NCBI GenBank assembly: GCA_026545225.1
Contig: CM048850.1
Coordinates: forward strand, 27,023,797 to 27,087,796
DNA length: 64,000 bases
Origin: Cornus controversa
Lineage: Eukaryota > Streptophyta > Magnoliopsida > Cornales > Cornaceae
Direction: 5' to 3'
Part shown: positions 48,971 through 59,234 of the stretch, piece by piece
Position numbering within the stretch: position 1 is the first letter of the stretch
How the letters are laid out: each line of letters opens with the position of its first letter
Notes under the pieces: generated by a model
What the model saw: only the letters and a program-made list of their open reading frames with translations
Databases searched by the model: none
Told to the model about the DNA's origin: nothing
Translations under genes and position numbers: made by a program

Positions 48971-49545
48971 TGTAATACCCCGCTCCAACACATGGTATGA
49001 TATTGTCCGCTTTGGGCCTGAGCCCACACGGTTTTGCTATTGGGATTTACCCCAAAAAGGCCTCATACCATTTGAAGAGAACATACTACATATAAGCACA
49101 TCCCCTTTTCCACACCCAGGCGATGTGGGATTGAGCACCCTGCACCCTGTCAGTGTGGTAGCTCAGCCCAGTGTCTGTCTTCGTACCCGCCCACTCACAT
49201 CCGTCCACAAGGGTTACTACAATCCACCCCCCTACGAGGCCCGACGTTCTCGTCGGCACACTACTTCCGGCTGGGTTCAGGCTCTGATACCAACTGTAAT
49301 ACCCCGCTCCAACACATGGTATGATATTGTCCGCTTTGGGCCTGAGCCCGCACGGTTTTGCTATTGGGATTTACCCCAAAAAGGCCTCATACCATTTGAA
49401 GAGAACATACTACATATAAGCACATCCCCTTTTCCACACCCAAGCGATGTGGGATTGAGCACCCTGCACCCTGTCAGTGTGGTAGCTCAGCCCAGTATCT
49501 GTCTTTGCACCCGCCCACTCACACCCGTCCACAAGGGTTACTACA
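48971..49545 (-). mobile_element. TRIM retrotransposon, 575 bp, minus orientation
   Basis: Two 251-bp LTRs (48971-49221 and 49295-49545) have no length difference and about six mismatches. The ends are TGTAGTAACC and GTATTACA on the minus strand. The internal part is only 73 bp: next to the right LTR the minus strand reads TTGGTATCAGAGCC (primer-binding site), and next to the left LTR it reads AGGGGGGTGGAT (polypurine tract). A perfect 5-bp target duplication GCTGC flanks it (48966-48970, 49546-49550). The 334-codon plus-strand ORF spanning this region is an artefact of the duplicated LTRs. Confidence 0.93.
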
Positions 49546-49752
49546 GCTGCCACCTCTTCCCCCCTTTTCCCTCTCCATTTTTTTTGTTTTCCCTCTCTTT
49601 GTTTGTCACACCAATAAGCCCCTTTCTTTCTCTTTCTATTTCTCACATCCAACACAAAAGAACCTCAATTTCTCTCATCTAGGTCTTCATATTTTCATTA
49701 ATTCAATCTCTTATTATTCAATTCCACCTAATCTTTTATTTTTCTATGCTAT

Positions 49753-50061
49753 GTTTGGTTGGAAGGAAGGATTGATGAATAATATATGGAAGAGATGAGA
49801 GATAGAATAATCTTCCCTTATTTGGTTGGAAGAAAGGGAAGAGAAGAAGGAAGCAAGGATGGATGAAACATCCATCCACATTTTTTCATCCGCCCAAAAT
49901 TGGGCAGAAGAGAGAATGGAAAGATAGAAAAACTAATATATAAGTATTAAATACCATTTTTAGTCAAAATAAGGTGTACTCTCATTCTCTTCCTTCCAAC
50001 CAAACAAAATAAGGTGTCACATTGTGCATATTATCCATTATTCCTTCCATCCAACCAAACA
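49753..50061. mobile_element. MITE with GTTTGGTTGGAAGG ends
   Basis: GTTTGGTTGGAAGGAAGG at the left is mirrored by CCTTCCATCCAACCAAAC at about 50043-50060. It is purine-rich on one arm and pyrimidine-rich on the other, noncoding. Boundaries are approximate; target duplication was not recognised. Confidence 0.5.
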
Positions 50062-50360
50062 AAAAGTGAGGGAGACATCATCCCTTCTCCAAGGATGCCT
50101 CATCCATCTATCCCATTCTACCTTCCATCCATTTTTCCATCCCTCCTACTAAATGTAGCACTAAATTCATCATTTTCTTTGTGGATAAAGAATACGTCAC
50201 AATTCGCTAATATCCACCACCATTACACTATTTTCTTGTTTGCTGAGAAAATTAATGAAGAAAAGAGAACAATAGGAAAATTTGGGGATGGATCCTAGAA
50301 GAATTATGAATTTGAGGGAATTACTATTTTTGATGGGGTTTTCCACTCCCTTAGGATCTC

Positions 50361-50411
<51 letters not shown>

Positions 50412-50437
50412 AAAGTAACATCTAGTCAACTTAGTTT

Positions 50438-50596
50438 TCAATTGGCATGGAGAAGAAAAGTGCATAAATTATTGCAGCACATTCTTAAACCCTTGCAACA
50501 GAAGAGTCTATCCCAATGGCATAGAGAACCAAACCACTGCCAATTTTCTCTTGCAAGACTACAAGATCAAAATAAATGATCAATGGAATCCTCACC
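50438..50596 (-). pseudogene. LINE/zf-RVT reverse-transcriptase zinc-binding fragment
   Basis: The minus-strand frame reads EDSIDHLF, an in-frame TGA, then SCSLARENWQWF. This fits the ESxxHLFxxCxxARxxW pattern of the zinc-binding domain (zf-RVT) at the C-terminus of plant LINE reverse transcriptases. It is only about 50 codons long. Confidence 0.6.
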
Positions 50597-50599
50597 CTT

Positions 50600-50999
50600 G
50601 AAGTAGTTATGATAAACTGGGGTGAGATTCATTTTTTTCTTCCTTAAATTGCAAAAAAAATTAAGAATATTATTTAATAACAAGGTGAGCGTGAAAAAAG
50701 TCCTAGGCCCACATCGATTCCACACCAAATAGAATCATGAGACGTGAAGTCAAGCCTACTGATAGATGTTAAGTTTGGTGAGTAATAACTATAACATCCC
50801 TAACATTTGGTGAATGATACTATTTGGCTCAAATGTGTGCCCGGGCGTGCTTGATCTTTTGTAAGGATGCTTGCGTGTCTCTGTTGCCAGGCGTGCCAGA
50901 TGTCTATTTCAAGATGTGATTGTGTGTATATGTGTGTATATAGGATTGAACCGCACTTCAGTTTGAGCTTGATGACCTCAGTCTTTTTTAACCGAGTTA
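50600..50999. other. Intergenic, no feature recognised
   Basis: No coding signal or repeat partner was found in this stretch. Confidence 0.4.
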
Positions 51000-53266
51000 T
51001 GCTTTAAGCTAAACAAAATTCCTAGGCTTGGTGTGGAATCGTTGTGGTGCCTGAAAACTTTGCTAAAACTGTGATGTAAACTATGGGTCTTTATCGGATA
51101 CAATGAAAACTGACACTCCATATGGTTTTAGAATCTGATCAATATATAACCGACTGAGAGTATCCACGTCATCAGTCACCCAAATAGGGAGAAAATGAGC
51201 CACCTTGGTCAGCCTATTGACAATGACCCAAATTGCATCATGACTCATCCTCAATCTCGGTAATCCTGTAACAAAATCCATAGTGACGTGTTCCCACCTC
51301 CATATAGTCACCAGTAATGGTTGTAACAAACCCATCGGTCTCTAATGCTCGGCATTCACTTATTGACAAGTGAGGCACCTTGCCACAAATTATGCAACAT
51401 CCTTCTTCATACCCTTCCACCAATATTGTCTACACAAATTATGATACATCTTGGTACCACCGGGATGTACTGCAAGTCTAAAACATTGAAACTCTCTAAG
51501 AACCTCATTCCTTCAAACCAATGATACAACCACTTTCCCTTTGAACCTCAAACCCCCATCAGAATGAACTATCCATTTTTTCACCACTTCATCACTCGAA
51601 ATTCGAGTGCAAATGTCCTCCATCTCACTATTATGCCTTTGCTCCTCAACCATTCTACTCACTAGAGTTGGTTGTGTAATAAGAGTGAATAAAGTTGTTG
51701 GTTCATCACCCTCACTAAAATGCAACCCCATTTTTGAGATGTCTTCCATCATTTTCCACTCACAGATGGCAATGCTTGCCAACTACCATGTAGTTTTCTA
51801 CTCAAAGCATTAGCTACCATATTAGCCTTCCCCGGGTGATATTAAAGATCAAAGTTATAGTCTTTCATGTACTCTACCCATCTCTCTTGCCTCATGTTCA
51901 AGTCCTTTTGTGTGAAAAAATATTTCAAGCTTTTATGATAGGAGAAAATCTCAAACTTTTCCTATACAAGTAATGCCTTCACATTTTCAATGTAAAGATT
52001 ACCGCCGCTAACTCCAAGTCATAGTCGGGTAATTCTGCTTGTGTGCTTTCAATTATTGAGAACCATATGCTACAACCTTTTCGGTTTGCATCAATACATA
52101 TCCCAACCCATCCAGTGAAGCATCATAGTAGATCACATAACCCAAACCACGTTTGGGAATTATCAATACTGGGGCACTAGTTAGTCGACTCTTCAATTCC
52201 ATAAATGATTGCTAGTAAGCACCATTCCAAACAAACTTAACTCCTTTATGAGTAAGTTTAGTCATAGGCGCTGCTAAATTCGAAAAGTTCTTTACAAAGC
52301 ACAGGTAGTAACTTGCTAGCCCCAAGAAGCTATGTATCTTAAATACATTCTTTGACCTTTTCCAATTCATCACCACTTTAATCTTAAAAGAATCCATGAA
52401 AACTCCTCCTTCTAACACCACATGTCCAAGGAACTTTACTTCCATTAGCCAAAATTCACATTTTCATACTTGGCATACAAACGATGCTTTCTCAAAATTT
52501 GCTACACTGTCCTCAAATGAATCTTATGTTCCTCTATAGAAAATGAGTATACGAGAATATCATCCACAAACACCACTACAAATCTGTCCAAGTAAACACT
52601 AAAGACTCGGTTCATTAAGTCCATGAATGCTACCGATCTGTTTGTCAAACCAAATGACATCACTAAAAACTTATAGTGTCCATATCTAATCCGAAAAGCT
52701 GTCTTCGAAATGTCCTCATCCCTTACCCTTAACTGGTAATACTCCGACCTCAAGTCGATATTTGAAAAGCAAGTTGAACCCTTGAGTTGATCAAACAAGT
52801 CATCTGTTATTGGCAAATAATAATTGTTCTTGATCATTGCTTGGTTCAGTTTTCGATAGTCTATACATAACCGTAAAGATCCGTCTTTTTTTTTTAGCAA
52901 ATAGGACCGGAGCTCCTCAAGGTGATGTACTAGGTCGTACAAATCCCGTGTCTAACAATTCCTGCAACTGATTTTTTAACTCTTTCAACTATGTCGGTGC
53001 TATGCGGTACGGTGCCATAGAGATAGGCACAGTACCAGGAGTAAGATCAATGCCAAACACTACTTTTCGCATTGGAGGCAACTCTGTCAAGTCCCTCGAA
53101 AACACATCTAAGAAATCACAAACTATCGGTGAAAACTCTACATGAGTCATAACCTCATCCTCCTCAACTAATAAGCTAACCAAGAAACATCTGATTCCAT
53201 CCTAGACACCGAACCTATATAGTGATGGTACATAAAAATTATCACGCTCTCCCACAAAATAAAAAT
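51000..53266 (-). pseudogene. Ty3/gypsy pol (protease linker, RT, RNase H, integrase), decayed
   Basis: From right to left: a linker ending in VFGIDLTPGTVPISMAPYRI at 52989-53183; reverse transcriptase at 52502-52942 with [17 protein letters not shown], then [15 protein letters not shown] and the active site FVDDILVYS; the RT thumb/RNase H segment FLGHVV...FLGLASYY at 52212-52445; a decayed integrase zinc finger near 51238-51423; and the integrase core WEHVTMDFVTGLPR...LTKVAHFLP at 51081-51335, continuing with in-frame stops to about 51000. Domain order and motifs are those of plant chromovirus-type Ty3/gypsy pol. The right side is cut at 53267 by the CACTA-type end; sequence at 59200 to about 59250 may be its displaced continuation, since the frame stays open across the junction. 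LTRs were not found. Confidence 0.85.
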
Positions 53267-53521
53267 CACTACAAGATTTGTTGGCATCATGAACAGTTTT
53301 TTACCGGCTATTATTGGAAGTGTCGGGAATTTGCAAATATTCTGACATTTTTGAACAACTGCCAGTAATAATTTTCAAACTCGGTGGTATTTTTAAAACC
53401 TCATAAAAAAGGGCGGACCACAATTCTAATTTTCGTATCTGAGTTTTTTTTTTTTTTGTTAAGCGGTACCAAATAAATATTTACAATCTCAGACAGAACT
53501 CTTTAGGATCTCAACATAACC

Positions 53522-53683
53522 CTCTCTCTTCAATCAGTTCTTCGCTCATTGGTGTCAGTTTTTGGCTCAATTGCTCATGAATCAGTTCTTTGCTCAATTG
53601 CTCGCGATCTCTTTGATCAGTTCTTCGTTTGTTGTTTCCTCGCTCATTCGCATCAGTTCTTGGCTCAATCAGTTTCTTCCACA

Positions 53684-53690
<7 letters not shown>
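53522..53690 (+). repeat. Degenerate short repeats around TCAGTTCTTCGCTCATT
   Basis: About five imperfect copies of TCAGTTCTT(C/T)GCTCA(T/A)T alternate with GGCTCAATTG. A (CT)n tract and (TA)n follow at 53683-53721. Confidence 0.6.
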
Positions 53691-53721
<31 letters not shown>

Positions 53722-54113
53722 TGTAGATGCCGAAAAACTGCCATTATCAATTTTGTCTAATAGATGCTGTAGCTATCAAAACATACACTTAAAGTTCGAA
53801 ATCAATTATATCAATTTAATTGAGGCACTTTTTTATAAACTTCCCGATGGCGAAAAAAGTATTTTCTCTCTAAAAAATCTCTTTCTTTTTTATAAAACTA
53901 GCCAAAAAAAAACCCCTTCACACTTTGGGTTCTCACTTCTTTTATACCATCTCTCTCTGTTTGGATTGGTCTGTTGGAGCATGAGGTGGCCCGGTAATGA
54001 TGGGCTTGCCCTTATTCTTATCCTCTGCTTGTAGATGGTCTTATCAGTTGGTGCATGAGGTGAGTTTTTGTGATGATGGATTTTTGTGTGGTGTACGTTG
54101 GCCAGTGCTTTGT

Positions 54114-54229
54114 CTGGGCCTGTGCTTAATTTGAGCCCTAACCTTGGGCTTATATATGTTTGGACCCCAGCGTCTGGGCCTGTGCTTGTTTGAGCCCTAA
54201 TTTTGGGGCTAGTGTATGTTTGGGCCCAC
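54114..54229 (+). repeat. ~58-bp tandem duplication (GTCTGGGCCTGTGCTT unit)
   Basis: Two adjacent units start GTCTGGGCCTGTGCTT and contain TTTGAGCCCTAA and TATGTTTGG. A (CA)n run follows. Confidence 0.75.
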
Positions 54230-54332
54230 ACACACACACACACACACATATTTGTATATAATTGCCAAGAGTTCTGTAAAATCATTCAGAAATATATGAA
54301 TCCTTTAGATTTTTGTGAAATCATTCAAAAAT

Positions 54333-54817
54333 CTGTGAGGCTATGTTTGGTACAATGGAAAAGAAAAGAAAGGATAACATTAGTAATGAGAGAAAAGAAA
54401 AGAAAGGAAAGGAAATGATAGTGTTAACTTTTTATCGTGATTGGTTGATTAGTAAAGGAAAAGAAAGAAAAGATAGTTAACATGTTTGAGGAAAGAAAGG
54501 AAAGGAAACAATTTAAAAAATTTACCATTATAATATTTTATATTTAAAAGAACAAATTTTAACTTTTATCAAAATAAGGGCAAAGTTGGTATTAATAAAG
54601 TTTCATTAAAAAATGGTAGGCTTTTCTTCCCTTTCCTTTCATTTCCTTCCATTTTTGAAAGGATAACAAAAGATACTATTCATCTTTAATTTATCCCTCC
54701 AAATTCTTCCATTTCCTTTCATTTCCATTAAAAAATTCATACCAAACACAAAAAAACTTATCCCTCCATTTCTTTCCCTTTCTTTTCCTTTCATTTGTTT
54801 CCAACCAAATTGACCCT
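54333..54817. mobile_element. MITE inside the CACTA element
   Basis: GGCTATGTTTGGTAC at the left and TTGGTTGGAAAC reversed from the right are imperfect inverted ends, with mirrored AAAGGAAAAG / CTTTTCCTTT arms. The host sequence TTTTTGTGAAATC(A/G)TTCA resumes on both sides, so it split a host segment. Boundaries are approximate. Confidence 0.5.
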
Positions 54818-55201
54818 GAGTTCTTCGGATTTTTGTGAAATCGTTCAGAAATCTGTGAAATCATTCAGCAATCCTGATGTATTTGGAATAATCTTAGTTT
54901 TACCTTTGAGAAAATCCTTTTCAATCGCATTCATTTCCTCTGTTCGAAGCATTAGGACTCCCTCTCTCTCTGATTGTATATTTCAATGGATTCAATACGA
55001 AAGTTGCTTTAGGACTCTCTCTCTCTCTCTCTCCTCATTTTGCTTGCTTGCAATATATATATATATATATATTTCAATCAATAAAGTTTTATAACACATT
55101 GTGTCCTTTTTATACAATTTTTTCAGTTCTTGACATTGAAATTGTTATTCTAATACAGGAGGATTTGTGTTATTCTAACCATTAGAGAAACCACTTTTCA
55201 G

Positions 55202-57035
55202 GAGAAACACTGTGATCTTCGTGGAGTAGAAATTGGAGATACACTATTAGCTATTATTGCAAAGAGTATTAAAGGTATTCTTCTGTTTTTCTTTAACTAT
55301 TTCATTTTTAATTCAGTTTGTTATGGTGTTTTTCTTCTAGCCCTGTTGGTGTTTGCCTATGATTACATATGCATGAAAAATATAATCTGAAAACATATCA
55401 CTTATCAAAATAAATAAATCAATTCCCTAAGTTATTACCTTGAAATCTTACTAATATACAGAAAAAATATTCTTGAAGTACCAAAACCATAACACCTTCT
55501 TTTGTAATGTTTTCCAGAGCATATTGATCATAGTAAAAAAGATTCTAGGTATTAAGAGTGAAAAGGGAAACATAAATTGGAGTCGTCGTCGTCCTAACCC
55601 TTTTGTTGGACATGTGAATTAATTGCTAGGGAAAGCAGGGCGGAGCCAGGATTGGAGGGTGGGGAGGGCTGAAAAAAAAAAGTATAAGAAATTTTGTCAA
55701 CCAAAGAAATCGTAGAGATTTCATTGTATTAGATATACATGTATATACAATATAATTCAGGAGGTTATACTCATCAACAGAAATATATTATAAACCAAAA
55801 AATTTTGATCCCTTCCATCTCATCCATAAAAATTAGTCCCAATAAAAATTAAAATTGAACTCAAATATATAATATTTTAGAGAAAAAAAATAAACAAAAC
55901 AAAATAGAAAAACACAATGTAAAAGGCAAAAATAGTGCCATCTATTTCACTTCACTGAATCATATTACATAACATCAAACACACACACACACATATATAT
56001 ATAACTGTAGCAAAGACAAAAAAAGAAAAAGAAAATTTGTAACAAATATGTTAGCTTAGAATTTGGATGTGAGATTTGGACATCTAACTGATCAAAACCC
56101 ATTCTCTTTTGATAATATATGTGTATAGATACAGTCTTACAGAGAGAGAAAATAAAATTTTGAGAGAAGAGAGAGATCGTGGAAGAAGGTGAAAACAGAG
56201 CAGAAAAAAAAAACACACAACTGAAGAAGAAGAAGAATTGCTATGAGACTTGAGAAAAGTTTTCCCTAATGGGCCTAATAGGAAGACCAAACATAAGGTG
56301 GGCGGGGCTGGGCTAGTGGGTCGGGAAGAGTAGTAATAAATTTTTCTTTTCTTTTTTGGACCTGGGCTATAGCCCAAGTTAGCCTATTGCTAGTTCCGCC
56401 ACTGAGGGAAAACATACTATAAGGAAGCCATACATAAGCATTATCCTTCTCTCTTTCATCATAGCTAACAATTAAGCATGTAGCATGTGTCCCATGGTTC
56501 TGAAATAACAAGCTGTTTTGATTACTCTGTCATGGACTTATTCATTCTTTTTTTTAATTTTTTTATTGCCCTTCATCGAGAATTTTGTTTTCTTTTTTTT
56601 TTCTCTTGGCAAATAACAAACCAGCCCACTTTATCCTATAGGGACTTGATGAAATTAGAACATCAAGGTTTTTCTTGATGTGATGCAATTTAGATGAGCA
56701 ATGATGTAATAATTATCATCAAAATGTATTCTTGATCTGATTTTTTGTATGCCATCCTGTTCTTGAGGGGATTTAGCTAGTTTAATTTCTGAAATTGAAA
56801 GTTGTATAAGAAAAGAGTTAGATCTAATTTCTGAAATTGAAAGTTGTATCAGGTTGAGTTGAACTTGCTTTACCTTTAATTTTTGTTTCGAATAATTACA
56901 CTTAATTTTCACTCCTTGTTTATATTTGTTAGTTGATTACTATTGTTGTTGTTTTAACACAGGTGAAGAATGAGTGGCTTCATAATGCTGGAGCTAGAGT
57001 GATTGCTCATGTAACAGACAGCTTAAAGCAACAAG
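55202..57035 (+). pseudogene. Two exon-like segments of an unidentified gene inside the CACTA element
   Basis: Segment 1 (55202-55274) lies between TTTTCAG and a GT donor and encodes DLRGVEIGDTLLAIIAKSIK in its last part. Segment 2 (56963-57035) lies between AACACAG and a GT donor and encodes WLHNAGARVIAHVTDSLK. Each is 73 nt. Segment 1 ends in phase 1, but segment 2 is open only in phase 0, so they cannot be spliced directly; an exon between them may be lost, possibly with the hAT insertion at 55636-56404. I do not recognise the protein. The acceptor/donor framing suggests genomic capture rather than a cDNA copy. Confidence 0.45.
55636..56404. mobile_element. Non-autonomous hAT element, 769 bp, nested in the CACTA element
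   Basis: The left end is CAGGGCGGAGCCAG and the right end, reversed, CAGTGGCGGAACTAGC. Flanking 8-mers AGGGAAAG and AGGGAAAA match at seven of eight positions. The 'GGCGGAGCCAG' end is a common plant repeat signature. No transposase. Confidence 0.75.
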
Positions 57036-57226
57036 GTGGTAATAATTTTCTTTCTTATTACATGTGTTGTTGTCCAAGGTGTTAATCCCTTATTAATTGA
57101 TATGTATTATTGTAATAAGAAAGTATAGGAAGCAAACCATTCATATTTTATTTTATTAATTGATAGTACTCAAAATCATAACATATTAATGACGATGAAT
57201 TGAATTTGTTAATGTGTGGTCTCTGG

Positions 57227-57672
57227 CGCAAGGGGACTCCTAGCCAGAATTTATCTGGTACTCTTTCTCCAAGCATAGGCAACTTAACAAATCTGCAGAT
57301 TGTATGAGTACCTCTCTCTCTCTATCTATATATATATATATATATATTTATTTATTTATATGTATATATATTTATTTATTTATATGTATATACATTTATA
57401 TATTATACACATACATATATTTGGTGCTGCTTGTAATTTCCAAATGAGAATAGTTCTTATTGAAATAGGTGTTTTGCAGGCTCTTACAAAGCAACACCAT
57501 TACAGGATCACTTCCAGCAATGCTTGGAAGGCTCTCAAAGCTTCACACACTTGATTTTTCTAATAACATATTTACTGGTGAAATTCTCTCTTCTTCGCAC
57601 AAAGTGAAACCCCACTTCTCACAAAGGGAGCTGTCATGGAACTGGAAGTTGATACCAGAATTAATAATTTGA
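57227..57672 (+). pseudogene. LRR receptor-kinase ectodomain fragment (SERK/NIK-like LRR-II type)
   Basis: Segment 57227-57300 reads PSQNLSGTLSPSIGNLTNLQ, then an intron-like gap rich in TA repeats, then from 57480 LLQSNTITGSLPAMLGRLSK followed by LHTLDFSNNIFTGEI. This is the first two leucine-rich repeats of the NSP-interacting-kinase/SERK group, plasma-membrane co-receptor kinases. The second part loses homology after TGEI and runs into unrelated residues to a TGA at 57670-57672. The acceptor TTTTGCAG at 57472-57479 is good. The donor side appears damaged: the family codon for Val at the junction needs ATTGT|GT, but the sequence is ATTGTATGAGT. No transmembrane or kinase part follows. Confidence 0.75.
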
Positions 57673-57764
57673 TGTCCATTTTTTTTTCCCGATAGGAAAA
57701 ATACTTGCAAACATAACTTTTAGTTTTATGCAATAAATTTCATCCATAATGATATGAATGTGAC

Positions 57765-57939
57765 TAGGGGTGCACAAAAAATCTGTAAATCCGATCCAAT
57801 CTGACTTGGGCGAATCCGATAACTAAAGGATTGGTGGTAGATTAAAAAATCAGAATCTGTTAGCCACAGATTAGATTATGGATTGGAGGATCAAAAATAT
57901 GATCTGATCCGTCAATCCGATCCGTGATAATCCGTGGCA

Positions 57940-57988
<49 letters not shown>

Positions 57989-58610
57989 ATAATTTAATAA
58001 TATAATAATATATTATATCTTTTACTTTTTTAGGGTAAACCTAAAGGATTCATTTGATGCTTAAACGTTAAAACAATTTCATTTAAAAGTTAAAACAATT
58101 TCATTCCTCAATTTCATTTTATAAATATGTATATATCATGAAATAGCTATCATAGGGTGATCGGCATATATATCATTATCACTTTCAGTTTGTCATTTTA
58201 ATTTTATTTATTTATATATATATTTTTATACCATGACATGTAGTTGTCGATAAATAAGTTGTTCTGTTTCACCGTAAGAAGTAACCAAATAATTTTAATT
58301 GGTAGTGACATTTGTTTTCATTTTCTTTTTTTTCTTTCTTTGAATATTTATTTTAATATAAATGGTCAATGAAACTTCTTATTTATACTTGAGCATTGGT
58401 CAATCATATTCATTTTATTATTCAGATTCTTTTGAACAAACCCAATCTGTCAATCCAATCTGATTCGATCCGTTCAATCTTGAATCGAATTAGTTTGACG
58501 AATTGCCACGGATCGGATCGGATTGGATTTTCACCAATCTGTAAATCGCGGATCGGATTAGGATTATGCATAATTCGATCCAATTTGATCTGATCCGTGA
58601 TCACCCCTAG
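57765..58610. mobile_element. Non-autonomous hAT element, 846 bp, nested in the CACTA element
   Basis: The ends TAGGGGTGCAC and TGATCACCCCTA are inverted repeats of hAT type. Flanking 8-mers AATGTGAC and GCTGTGAC match at six of eight. Subterminal arms contain many GGATCGGAT / ATCCGATCC motifs. A (TG)n tract lies at 57955-57985. Confidence 0.75.
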
Positions 58611-59234
58611 CTGTGACAGTTTTGGAACTGAATGGTAAATTTGACCTTCCTTTGTTTAAAATGATAGGAGTAAAATGAGCCACATCATTGGTACTTACGA
58701 ATTTTCTGGAGACAAAGTCTTGTTTTTCTAGCAATCCATAGTTGCTCTTTGCAGATTTCTTCCAACTTCTTTCATGCACGTTACAGTTGTCTCATTGAAG
58801 TGTTGCCTTGAAACTTCCAAGTAAGACACAAGTGGAAGAAGAGCACCACAATTGCTACTTGATTATAAATTTGAAAAAAAAATAATAATAAATATTGTTA
58901 CCGGCGGTTTTTTCCGCCAGTAAAAGTAAAAATACTTGTTGTTATTGAAAACCGTCGGTATTTATCGGCGATTTTTCGAATCTTACTTCAATAGTATCAT
59001 CGGCGGTTTTTGTCGTTGGTAAAAGTAATATTTCTAGCGGGTTATAATAAACCACCAGTATATATTGGCAGTTTTAAAAAATCATCAGTGAAACTTAGTT
59101 GCAGACCCTCTACCGGCAGTTTTCTTTAATTGCCGGTAATATTTATATCGATTGTTTTAGGTATCTTAACTGCCGGTAATGTCCTTAAATCTTGTAGTGT
59201 TTTTGTCTCCATGTTGATTGGGTTGGAATTGGAT

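Larger units (their letters stand above)
53267..59199. mobile_element. CACTA (En/Spm)-type element, ~5.93 kb, carrying gene fragments, non-autonomous
   Basis: It begins CACTACAAGATTT at 53267 and ends AAATCTTGTAGTG at 59199, a 13-bp inverted match of the canonical CACTA type. Subterminal repeats typical of CACTA elements (ACCGGC(G/A)GTTTT and its complement) are dense at 58895-59185 and weaker at 53301-53400. No TNPA/TNPD-like protein is recognisable. Inside are a short exon-like pair (55202-55274, 56963-57035), LRR receptor-kinase exons (57227-57672), a MITE and two hAT elements. The flanking triplets AAT and TTT do not match, so the 3-bp target duplication expected for CACTA is not confirmed. 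Interpreting the ends as one element is inference from the paired termini and the gypsy frame that resumes beyond the right end. Confidence 0.7.

Noticed and set aside
48678-49682. 334-codon plus-strand ORF, the longest open frame in the window
   Set aside because: It runs through the end of one TRIM and both LTRs of a second. The internal peptide repeat is the duplicated LTR, and no protein family is recognisable.
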